From positions 1 through 5,503 of the forward strand of contig CAYRFV010000333.1 in assembly GCA_964423545.1 (NCBI GenBank): a DNA stretch of 5,503 bases, in the 5' to 3' direction. The DNA is from JALOOE01 sp964423545 (GTDB lineage: Bacteria; Chloroflexota; Anaerolineae; CG2-30-64-16). Of the stretch, positions 1 to 5,503 are shown in pieces. The translations under genes were made by a program, and so were the position numbers. Position 1 is the stretch's first letter. Each line of letters begins with the position of its first letter. The notes under the pieces are model-generated. The model saw only the letters and a list, made by a program, of their open reading frames with translations. It did no database searches and was not told the DNA's origin.

Positions 1-1075
1 AGAACGGCTCGATGCCGCTCTGGCGGCAGGCCTCCCGCGCCAGCTCGACCGGCCGCATGTCCTCCTCCAGCCAGTAGCGCATGTTGCGGTACTGCGGCTT
101 GATGGTGCAGCTGATGTGAGCGCGCGGTTCGCCCGCCTGGACCGCGGCACACACCTTGTTCAGCAGCTCGCCCTGGCCCGCCAGCCCCTCGCGCTCGAAA
201 TCGCGCAGGATGATGTCGATGTTCATCTCCGCCGCGGTACCGCCCATGCCGACGACATGGATGAAGCCCTGGCGGCCCGCGGTGGTCTCCGGCGTCATGG
301 TGACGTGCGGCAGCGTGTCGACGATCTTCGCGGCGAGGTGGGCCGCGTTGACCAGTTTGTCCTTGGCCCAGCCCGGATGGATGGACACGCCCTTGATGTT
401 GACCTTCGCGCTGTCCGCCGAGAAGGTCTCGTAGACGATCTCGCCCAGGTGCGCGCCGTCCAGCGTGTAGGCGAAGTCTGCCCCCAGGTCGCCCGGCAGG
501 TCGGGATGGACGCCGCGGCCGATCTCCTCATCGGGCGTGAAGCCGATGCGGATCTTGCCGTGTTTGATCTCGGGCGTGCTCAACAAGTGGCGCACCGCGG
601 CCATGATGATCGCGATGCCCGCCTTGTCGTCCGCACCGAGCAGCGTCTTGCCCGATGCGGTCACGATGTCGTCGCCCACCTTCTGCGCCAAGTACGGCAG
701 TGCCTGCGGTGAGAGCACCTGCTCCGGGTCGTCGGGCAGCACAATCTCCTCGCCGCCGTAGTTGCGGTGGACGATCGGCTTCACGTCCTTGCCCGGGAAC
801 TGCGGCGCGGTGTCAACGTGCGCCAACAGCGCAATGGTGGGTACGGCTGCGGCATCGACCGTAGCCGGGATCGTCGCCAGGACAGCGCCGTAGGGGGTCA
901 GCGCCACCTCCTGCGCGCCGATTTCCCTCAGTTCCCCCGCCAGCAGGTTGAGCAGGTCATATTGGGCCTGCGAGCTGGGCGACGTCGACGAGGTGGGGTC
1001 TGCTGTCGTGTCGATCGCCACGTAGCGCAGGAAGCGCTCCTCCAACTCCGCCCGAAGTGCTGCGCTCATCGGCAT
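1..1075 (-). CDS. pepT: Peptidase T (tripeptide aminopeptidase, M20B), C-terminus cut by window edge
   Basis: This cytosolic dinuclear-zinc aminopeptidase removes the N-terminal residue from tripeptides. The minus-strand frame stays open from the ATG at 1075 to the window edge, giving 358 codons; the family is about 410 residues, so roughly 50 are missing, including the usual RGGTDG segment and the last zinc-binding His. Visible motifs: HVDT (H86 metal ligand, D88 catalytic), GADDKAG (D149 bridging Asp), TPDEE (E183 general base, E184 metal ligand), YTLDG (D206 metal ligand) and HPGWAK (H233) opening the lid/dimerisation domain. These roles are assigned from the known PepT family. The start at 1075 is supported by GGAGGA five bases upstream; an in-frame ATG at 1069 is the alternative. 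The gene begins 22 nt after the dipeptidase stop, so the two are probably co-transcribed. Nothing looks broken. The alternative, a generic M20 peptidase, is much less likely. Confidence 0.94.
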   Translation of the reverse strand, partial: MPMSAALRAELEERFLRYVAIDTTADPTSSTSPSSQAQYDLLNLLAGELREIGAQEVALTPYGAVLATIPATVDAAAVPTIALLAHVDTAPQFPGKDVKPIVHRNYGGEEIVLPDDPEQVLSPQALPYLAQKVGDDIVTASGKTLLGADDKAGIAIIMAAVRHLLSTPEIKHGKIRIGFTPDEEIGRGVHPDLPGDLGADFAYTLDGAHLGEIVYETFSADSAKVNIKGVSIHPGWAKDKLVNAAHLAAKIVDTLPHVTMTPETTAGRQGFIHVVGMGGTAAEMNIDIILRDFEREGLAGQGELLNKVCAAVQAGEPRAHISCTIKPQYRNMRYWLEEDMRPVELAREACRQSGIEPF

Positions 1076-1080
1076 TGGTA

Positions 1081-1086
1081 TCCTCC
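1081..1086 (-). promoter_or_regulatory. Ribosome binding site of pepT
   Basis: The minus strand reads GGAGGA, then TACCA, then the ATG at 1075. This good match to the anti-Shine-Dalgarno sequence favours the 1075 start over the in-frame ATG six bases further in. Confidence 0.75.
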
Positions 1087-1091
1087 AATCG

Positions 1092-1109
1092 CTGCCGTCA
1101 AGCCGGCAG
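1092..1109 (-). repeat. Inverted repeat (hairpin) across the dipeptidase stop codon
   Basis: CTGCCG and CGGCAG form a perfect 6-bp, GC-rich stem with a 6-nt loop. It covers the last two dipeptidase codons and its TGA, and ends five bases before the pepT ribosome binding site. No run of T follows, so it is not a standard intrinsic terminator. It could affect mRNA stability or coupling between the two genes, or be chance in GC-rich DNA. Confidence 0.35.
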
Positions 1110-2486
1110 TTGCGCGAGTTCGTCCAGGAATACGATTGCCGTCTGGATGCCCCGCTCGAACATGTCGGTCCGATAGTGCTCGTTGGGCGAGTGCAGGCCG
1201 TCCGTGTCCAGGCCGTAGCCCATCATCACCACCGGGATCTTCAACAAATCGGCCAGCTCGGCCACGATCGGGATGCTGCCGCCGCCCCGCGTGAACACCG
1301 GCGCATGGCCCCAGCCCCGCTCGTAGGCGGCCGCGGCGGCCTTCATCTCCGGTAGGTCGAAGGGGATCAGCGCGGGCTTGCCGGTCGTGAGCAGCCGAAC
1401 CTCCACCTTCACCGTCGGCGGCGTCGCATCCTCGATCGCCTTCTTGATCAGCTCGTAGATCTTGTGCGCATCCTGGTTGCCCACCAGCCGGGAGCTGATC
1501 TTGCAGCCGGCGCGCATGGGGATGATCGTCTTCGGCCCGGGGCCGGTGTAGCCGCTCCACAGGCCGTTGATGTCCAGCGTCGGCCGCGCCGAGACGCGCT
1601 CCCGGATCGTGTAGTTGGCGTCGCCCCACACCGCCGGCACGCCGGTCGCTTCGATGAAGTGCGCTTCGGTCAGCGCGACCTTGGCCAGCATCGCGCGTTC
1701 CTCTTCCGTCAGCGGCACGACGTCGTCGTAGAAGCCGGGCTCCGCGATGGTGCCGTCCGCGTTGTAGAGCTTGCTCAGGATCTCCACCAACGCCAGCGCG
1801 GGATTGTGCGTCGCGCCGCCCCAGAAGCCGCTGTGCAGGTCCTCGCGTGGGCCCTGGACCTCGACCTCCAGGTAGGCCATGCCCCGCAGGCTGTGGGTGA
1901 TGGCCGGCTCTTCGACTGCGGCCATAGACGAGTCGCTGATGACGCAGACGTCTGCCTGGATCAACTCCCTGTGCTCCCGCAGCCACGGAACGAGGTTCGG
2001 CGAGGACACCTCCTCCTCGCCCTCCAGCAGGATCTTCACGTTCACGGGCGCGGCACCACCCGTCTTCAGGTAGGATTCGAGCGCCTTGACATGGATGAAC
2101 AGCTGCCCCTTGTCGTCGGTGGCGCCGCGCGCGTAGATCTTGCCGTCCTTGACCACCGGCTCGAAGGGCGGCGTATCCCAGCCGTCCTCCATTGCCGCCG
2201 GCACGACGTCGTAGTGGCCGTAGACCAGCACCGTTCGCCGGCCCGGCCCCGCCCCCAACCACTCGCCGTAGACCACCGGGTGCCCGGCGGTCTCCATCAC
2301 GGCGGCCTTGTCGAGCCCCAGCTTGGTCAGGTGCGCCGCCAGCCACTCGGCGTTGCGGCGCGTGTCCGCGGCATGGGCCGGGTCAGCCCCGACGCTGGGA
2401 ATCCGCAACATCTCGAACAGCTCGTCGAGGAACCTCGGCCCGTGCTCGCGCGCATAGCCGCGCGCCGCCTCCGCCGAAGCCGTCAT
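1098..2486 (-). CDS. M20-family metallodipeptidase (carnosinase/CN2-like)
   Basis: This is a 462-residue cytosolic zinc dipeptidase, full length for the family (about 450-470). Motifs in order: GHYDVVP (H91 metal ligand, D93 catalytic), GATDDKG (D124 bridging Asp), EGEEEV (E158 general base, E159 metal ligand), ISD (D185 metal ligand), GPREDLHSG and GGATHNP (about 212-229) opening the lid/dimerisation domain, GGGSIP (401-406), and LHSPNE, whose H432 is the last metal ligand. All five expected zinc ligands are present, so the enzyme should be active. Residue roles come from alignment by eye to the known family. The catalytic domain is formed by the first ~205 and last ~80 residues, with the lid between. 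There is no signal peptide. The ATG at 2486 has AAGGAGG eight bases upstream. It lies 29 nt after the MFS stop and 22 nt before pepT. Exact substrate cannot be read from sequence; other M20 activities, such as acetyl-amino-acid deacylation, are possible but less likely. Confidence 0.94.
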   Translation of the reverse strand: MTASAEAARGYAREHGPRFLDELFEMLRIPSVGADPAHAADTRRNAEWLAAHLTKLGLDKAAVMETAGHPVVYGEWLGAGPGRRTVLVYGHYDVVPAAMEDGWDTPPFEPVVKDGKIYARGATDDKGQLFIHVKALESYLKTGGAAPVNVKILLEGEEEVSSPNLVPWLREHRELIQADVCVISDSSMAAVEEPAITHSLRGMAYLEVEVQGPREDLHSGFWGGATHNPALALVEILSKLYNADGTIAEPGFYDDVVPLTEEERAMLAKVALTEAHFIEATGVPAVWGDANYTIRERVSARPTLDINGLWSGYTGPGPKTIIPMRAGCKISSRLVGNQDAHKIYELIKKAIEDATPPTVKVEVRLLTTGKPALIPFDLPEMKAAAAAYERGWGHAPVFTRGGGSIPIVAELADLLKIPVVMMGYGLDTDGLHSPNEHYRTDMFERGIQTAIVFLDELAQLPA

Positions 2487-2494
2487 GGAACCAT

Positions 2495-2501
2495 CCTCCT
2501 T
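2495..2501 (-). promoter_or_regulatory. Strong ribosome binding site of the dipeptidase gene
   Basis: The minus strand reads AAGGAGG eight bases before the ATG at 2486. It is the strongest Shine-Dalgarno match in the window and sits in the 29-nt gap after the MFS stop, so the dipeptidase can be translated independently within a shared transcript. Confidence 0.8.
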
Positions 2502-2515
2502 CCTGGAATTGCACG

Positions 2516-4216
2516 CTACGCAGCGGGCGCGGGCTCGCCGGCCTTGCGCCCCGGCAAGGGGTCAGCGGTGTCTCCGTTCGCCCCGGCGGCCGGCACCTCC
2601 GGGTCCAGCAGCTCGTCCGGCTTGTAGCCAGGCAGCCCACCGGTGGGCAGGATGGCCAATAAGGCGATGGCGGCCAGGATCAGGAACGACGCCTTCAGCG
2701 CGTTGGCGCGGGCCGTGGTGTTGATGCGCACCGCCTCGGCCTTCTGCTCGGCCGTCGCGTCCGTGGTCGCCGCCATCTGGGCGACGAGCTGGTCGTTCGA
2801 GACGAAGTCGATGTTGTCGAGCGCCACCTGCTGTTTCAGGCTCGGCGGGATGGTGGGGTTCCCGGCCAGCGCCGTGGAGACGAACAGCGCCAGCAGTGTG
2901 ATCGCGGCCACGCTGGCGAAGGCCGTGCCGAGCGCCGTCGAGAGGTTGTTCGCCACCCCGCGCATCGCGCCGACGTCGCCGGCCAGCTCCTTCGGCGAGG
3001 AGCTCACGAGCACGTTGAACAGCAAGGTCAGCAGTGCCCCCTCGCCCAGGCCCAGCACGATCAGGCCCAGGATCACGCCCGGCTGCCCCCAGCTGCCCCG
3101 GATGGCGAAGGCCAGGATGGTCAGGCCCACCGCCATCATGATGAAGCCGAGGCGCGCGATCTGGCGCGGCGTCAGCCGCTGGTAAGAGCGCACGACGAGC
3201 ACGGCCGAAGCGAAGATCGACAGCGTGTACGGGATCATGCTTACGGAGGTCTGCAGGCTCGTCCGCCCCTGGACGATCTGGATGTAGAGCGGGATGAGGA
3301 AGTTCACCGCGGGGCCGAGCGCGCTGATCATGAAGAATGCGAGGATCGCGCTCTGCTCGTGTTTCGAGTCCACCACCTCGAGCGAGAGGATGGGCGTCTT
3401 GTTCGCGCGGCCGCGCCGGTGCGTCCACAGCAGGAAGGCCTGCGCCAGCACCACGCCGACAACCACCATGAAGGGCGCGGGCGAGAGGCCGAGCAGGCTG
3501 AAGGGGGCGGCGGGTTTGGCCAGCACGATGCCCCAGGCGTTCAGGTTGTTGAAGCCAAGGCTGATGAGGATGACGGACAGGGCGGCCAACACCGCACCCA
3601 TGGTGTCGATCGTCACCCCCCGGTCGGGGTGTACCGGCTTGAGGCGCCGGCTCAAGGCGAGCACAGCCAGCGACACGGCGAACAGGAGGCCGAACGAGTA
3701 GCGCCAGCTCGACGCCGTGCCGAGCCAGCCGGCGATGAGGAAGGCCATCACACCCGAGATGGCCGGCGCGCCGGCCAGCAGGCCGAGCGCCTGCGCCTGC
3801 TGGCTCCCGCGGTAGTTCGCCGCGATCAGCACCACCAATGTGGGCACCAGCGCGGCCGCCGCCACGCCCGCCAGCGCCTGCGCGGAGAGCATCATCGCCT
3901 CGTTGCGCGCCAGCGCCATCATCAGCATCGCCAGGCCGTGAGCCACGGCCGCCACTTGGAACACGCGCCGGGCGCCGAACAGCGTGCCCAGCTTCGCGCC
4001 CAGCATCACCAACGCCGCCACGGACAGCGAGTAGAACACCAGGGCGCTGCCGACGGTGGACGACGACACGCCGAGATCCTCGACGATGGGGCCGATGGAC
4101 ACGGGGATGGCGTTCACGTTGAACGCCATCTGGATCTGCGCCATGAGGATGATGGCCATGGGCAGCCACGACCCATGTGGCTGGTTCCGGGCAACGGAAG
4201 TTGACCTCTCTGCCAT
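2516..4216 (-). CDS. MFS transporter, 14-helix DHA2 type
   Basis: This is an inner-membrane major facilitator of 566 residues. About 14 hydrophobic segments can be traced, near 18-40, 54-72, 84-101, 107-132, 142-164, 172-190, 202-222, 248-265, 288-308, 324-343, 354-372, 379-404, 427-450 and 507-524. The long loop before the last helix (451-506) is typical of DHA2 exporters. The 42-residue C-terminal tail is rich in Pro, Ala and Gly. Family landmarks are recognisable but altered: the TM1 motif reads IQMAFNVNAIP with Gln29 where LDxTIVNVALP has Asp; the loop 2-3 motif reads GAKLGTLFGARR with Thr78 for Asp; the TM4 motif has Gln113 where Arg is usual. The TM5 antiporter-type motif keeps Pro151 and Gly155. 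The frame is open upstream to an ATG at 4372, but that would overlap the GAP gene by 97 nt and add a non-membrane Arg/Pro-rich leader; 4216 has AGGAG eight bases upstream. The substrate is unknown: drug export is the default family annotation, but the changed residues make that uncertain. Confidence 0.93.
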   Translation of the reverse strand: MAERSTSVARNQPHGSWLPMAIILMAQIQMAFNVNAIPVSIGPIVEDLGVSSSTVGSALVFYSLSVAALVMLGAKLGTLFGARRVFQVAAVAHGLAMLMMALARNEAMMLSAQALAGVAAAALVPTLVVLIAANYRGSQQAQALGLLAGAPAISGVMAFLIAGWLGTASSWRYSFGLLFAVSLAVLALSRRLKPVHPDRGVTIDTMGAVLAALSVILISLGFNNLNAWGIVLAKPAAPFSLLGLSPAPFMVVVGVVLAQAFLLWTHRRGRANKTPILSLEVVDSKHEQSAILAFFMISALGPAVNFLIPLYIQIVQGRTSLQTSVSMIPYTLSIFASAVLVVRSYQRLTPRQIARLGFIMMAVGLTILAFAIRGSWGQPGVILGLIVLGLGEGALLTLLFNVLVSSSPKELAGDVGAMRGVANNLSTALGTAFASVAAITLLALFVSTALAGNPTIPPSLKQQVALDNIDFVSNDQLVAQMAATTDATAEQKAEAVRINTTARANALKASFLILAAIALLAILPTGGLPGYKPDELLDPEVPAAGANGDTADPLPGRKAGEPAPAA

Positions 4217-4224
4217 GACGGTTG

Positions 4225-4229
4225 CTCCT
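4225..4229 (-). promoter_or_regulatory. Ribosome binding site deciding the MFS start
   Basis: The minus strand reads AGGAG eight bases before the ATG at 4216. It supports the shorter MFS protein over in-frame upstream ATGs at 4372 and 4261, and leaves a clean 59-nt gap after the GAP gene stop. Confidence 0.7.
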
Positions 4230-4275
4230 GATGGCTGTGCATCGGCGGTGCCAGTCCGCATGGAACGGATCGGCG

Positions 4276-4962
4276 TCAGCCGGCCAGACTGGCGGTCCCC
4301 TTGACGAGGAAGTACAGGCCGAAGGCCAGGGACACGGCAACCAGGATCGGACGGTTGTTGCGCTCTAGCCACTGCTCCGTCCGGCCCAGGGCCCTACCCG
4401 CCGGCCCCGGCGCCACGGCGTACGCGAGCGCGGCGACCAGCCCGAACGCCTGTGCCGCCAGCACAAACACCAAGTAGAGCCCGATGCTGGCCGGCCGGTC
4501 CAGCCGGGCCTGGCAGATCGCGGTGATGGCCGACAGGGTGAATACCCACTGCTTGGCCGAGAGCGCAACGAGCGCCGCGCCCATGCCGAAGGCCTTCGGC
4601 GCCGAGAGCCCGCCGACCGCCGTCATCCACCTGGGCGAGGGCTCGTCGGGGTCGTCCTCCTTGGCCCACTTCTTGAACGCGGCGATCCACAGCATCACGC
4701 CGAGCACGATCAGCAGCGTGGAGAAGATCAGGTTGCCGCCGATCTCGCTCGTGGCGGCCCGGTCGCTGGCGAAGACGGCGCCGAAGACGATACCCTGCGC
4801 CAGGCGCACCCCGATGGCGCCGCCCAGGAAGGCGGCCGCTTTCAGCAGGCCGCCCGGCTTGCCCAGCAACAGGAGCACGATGATGATCGGGACCGGCACC
4901 ACGGCGGCGCCGACCAACAGGGGCAACAGCTCGACCAGAACGGCGCTTGAATCAGTTTGCAT
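4276..4962 (-). CDS. GAP-family (Sap/LysE-like) six-helix membrane protein
   Basis: This is a 228-residue integral membrane protein with six hydrophobic segments, near 8-33, 38-62, 76-97, 122-147, 158-183 and 204-222. A charged cytoplasmic-type loop (KKWAKEDDPDEPSPRW, 97-112) separates the two halves. It resembles the GAP family (Pfam Sap, sulfolipid-1-addressing protein), which is related to LysE-type exporters: a Pro in helix 1 (VVPVPI), SAPKAFGMG before helix 4, SAKQW within it, and a short last helix ending LVKG. Mycobacterial members help export surface glycolipids; elsewhere the substrate is unknown, so export is inferred from the family only. The frame is open to ATGs at 4992 and 5046, but those add polar or Arg-rich residues and lack a well-placed ribosome binding site; 4962 puts the first helix right after the start, though its own upstream signal (GAGG, 11 bases away) is weak. 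The MFS gene follows after 59 nt, so co-transcription is likely. Confidence 0.82.
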   Translation of the reverse strand: MQTDSSAVLVELLPLLVGAAVVPVPIIIVLLLLGKPGGLLKAAAFLGGAIGVRLAQGIVFGAVFASDRAATSEIGGNLIFSTLLIVLGVMLWIAAFKKWAKEDDPDEPSPRWMTAVGGLSAPKAFGMGAALVALSAKQWVFTLSAITAICQARLDRPASIGLYLVFVLAAQAFGLVAALAYAVAPGPAGRALGRTEQWLERNNRPILVAVSLAFGLYFLVKGTASLAG

Positions 4963-5109
4963 GGAGACGCTGGCCTCAACCTCCTGGTTCATCCGTGTGC
5001 GCCGGCTGCTCCTCGGCGCGGCGGGAACGCCGGCCACTGCACGCATTCGGAAGCGACTGCGTCCAGTGACCGGCGCTGACTAGTGCGGTCAATCCCTCTC
5101 GCCGCCGAA
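4963..5109. other. Gap between the META gene and the GAP gene
   Basis: These 147 nt probably separate two transcription units and would be the place for a promoter of the GAP-MFS-dipeptidase-pepT cluster. On the minus strand TTGACC (5087-5092) resembles a -35 box, but no acceptable -10 box follows at 16-18 nt. Around it TGAC-7 nt-GTCA (5077-5091) is a short dyad that could be an operator half-site pair or chance. A bulged stem at 5059-5076 has no T run. The left part (4963-5046) would be coding if the GAP gene starts at 5046 or 4992 instead. Confidence 0.4.
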
Positions 5110-5503
5110 TCAGGGCGCTCGCGTCGCCATGATAGCCAAGGTATCCCCGGCCGAGCGGATTTGGATCTGATCGCCGGTGATCTGGAAGGTCTCGGCCGAC
5201 TGGAGCGCGGTCAGGAACTGCTGCTCCTGCTGCATCACGCCTTCCGGCGATTCGCAGTACATGTTGGTCGAGGTCGGCAGGTTGACGGACAGGGCGTTGC
5301 CGCTGGCCTGGTAGTACGCGGAGTACGAGTTGCAGCCGGCCTGGCCCCGGACCTGGCCCATCGCATCGAAGTCCATGGTAATGGTCGAGCCCTCGATGAG
5401 CCCGGTCACGGCGCCCGCGCCGTTGTTCACGCTGATGACCGACCAGCGCGTCCCGGCGAGCGGATTGGCGCCCGGCGTCTCGACCGGCGGCTGGGGTGGG
5501 GCG
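5110..5503 (-). CDS. META-domain protein, C-terminal part (N-terminus beyond window)
   Basis: The frame is open from the right edge to the TGA at 5110-5112, giving 130 visible residues. A GTG at 5430 would split the domain and is not the real start. Residues 1-14 are a Pro-rich linker (APPQPPVETPGANP), followed by one complete META domain (about 15-127, HslJ-like fold): LAGTRW at the start, strand TITMDFD, the signature GQAGCNSYSAYY (Cys57, Asn58), a second Cys in MYCESPEG (Cys83), then VMQQEQQFL (Glu93) and the closing ITGDQIQI strand. The domain also occurs in E. coli HslJ, an outer-membrane lipoprotein linked to novobiocin resistance; its biochemical role is not settled. The linker suggests a secreted or lipid-anchored protein with another domain upstream, possibly a second META copy; that part is not visible. 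It lies 147 nt from the GAP gene, so a shared transcript is uncertain. Confidence 0.9.
   Translation of the reverse strand, partial: APPQPPVETPGANPLAGTRWSVISVNNGAGAVTGLIEGSTITMDFDAMGQVRGQAGCNSYSAYYQASGNALSVNLPTSTNMYCESPEGVMQQEQQFLTALQSAETFQITGDQIQIRSAGDTLAIMATRAP

Noticed and set aside
116..712. 198-codon plus-strand frame opposite pepT
   Set aside because: It is antisense to a clear peptidase T reading frame and its translation has no family features.
1066..2346. 426-codon minus-strand frame overlapping the dipeptidase gene
   Set aside because: It is another shifted-frame shadow with low-complexity Arg/Gly/Ala composition; all five zinc ligands are in the other frame.
2487..2503. GGAA/TTCC stem that could hide the dipeptidase ribosome binding site
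   Set aside because: Only four weak pairs around a nine-base loop; unlikely to be stable enough to regulate.
1464..2627. 387-codon open frame on the plus strand, opposite the dipeptidase gene
   Set aside because: Its product is rich in Arg, His and Ala with no recognisable motif or hydrophobic pattern, and it is fully antisense to an intact M20 enzyme. Long antisense frames are expected from the GC bias at third codon positions.
3359..4204. 281-codon plus-strand frame opposite the MFS gene
   Set aside because: The product is dominated by His, Gln, Arg and Gly, typical of the complement of a membrane-protein gene.
2562..4340. 592-codon minus-strand frame overlapping the MFS gene
   Set aside because: It is a shifted-frame shadow: rich in Arg, Gly and Pro, no membrane helices, while the other frame of the same strand encodes a coherent 14-helix protein.
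4217..4372. N-terminal extension of the MFS protein to an ATG at 4372
   Set aside because: It would overlap the GAP gene by 97 nt, adds an Arg/Pro-rich stretch unlike any MFS N-terminus, and the start at 4216 has a well-placed ribosome binding site.
5059..5076. Bulged stem-loop after the META gene as a possible terminator
   Set aside because: The stem needs a bulged A and a G-T pair, and no T run follows on the minus strand; too weak to call.
5066..5092. TTGACC as a -35 box for a promoter upstream of the GAP gene
   Set aside because: The hexamer is good, but the sequence 16-18 nt downstream is GC-rich and has no -10-like hexamer.

Overview
The window is a GC-rich bacterial stretch (about two thirds G+C by eye) in which every gene I can support lies on the minus strand. 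Read in the direction of transcription, from the right edge leftwards, the order is: the C-terminal part of a META-domain protein (runs off the right edge), a GAP-family (Sap/LysE-like) six-helix membrane protein, a 14-helix MFS transporter of the DHA2 type, an M20-family dipeptidase, and peptidase T (runs off the left edge). Strong GC bias at third codon positions creates long shadow frames on both strands; I treat these as non-coding.

Organism: a Pro-rich linker leading into a META domain, the GAP-family protein and the carnosinase-like M20 dipeptidase, all in a high-GC genome, would fit a Chloroflexota bacterium. An actinobacterium or another high-GC lineage is not excluded. No rRNA, tRNA or other phylogenetic marker is present, so this is a weak inference.

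Layout: 5110-5503 META protein; 4963-5109 a 147-nt gap with no convincing promoter or terminator; 4276-4962 GAP protein; 59-nt gap; 2516-4216 MFS transporter; 29-nt gap with a strong ribosome binding site; 1098-2486 dipeptidase; 22-nt gap with a small hairpin and a strong ribosome binding site; 1-1075 pepT. The short gaps make MFS-dipeptidase-pepT very likely one transcript, with the GAP gene probably at its head. No gap exceeds 300 nt.

How the genes may work together: the two cytosolic zinc peptidases belong to different M20 subfamilies and would together finish the breakdown of short peptides (tripeptides by PepT, dipeptides by the other enzyme). The two upstream membrane proteins could move the peptides, the amino acids released, or an unrelated compound; the sequence does not say which. 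The most unusual point is that the MFS protein lacks three charged residues that DHA2 drug/proton antiporters normally keep. I see no mobile element, CRISPR array, defence system or RNA gene, and nothing that clearly amounts to a new system. The candidate worth following is the transporter-peptidase cluster itself.
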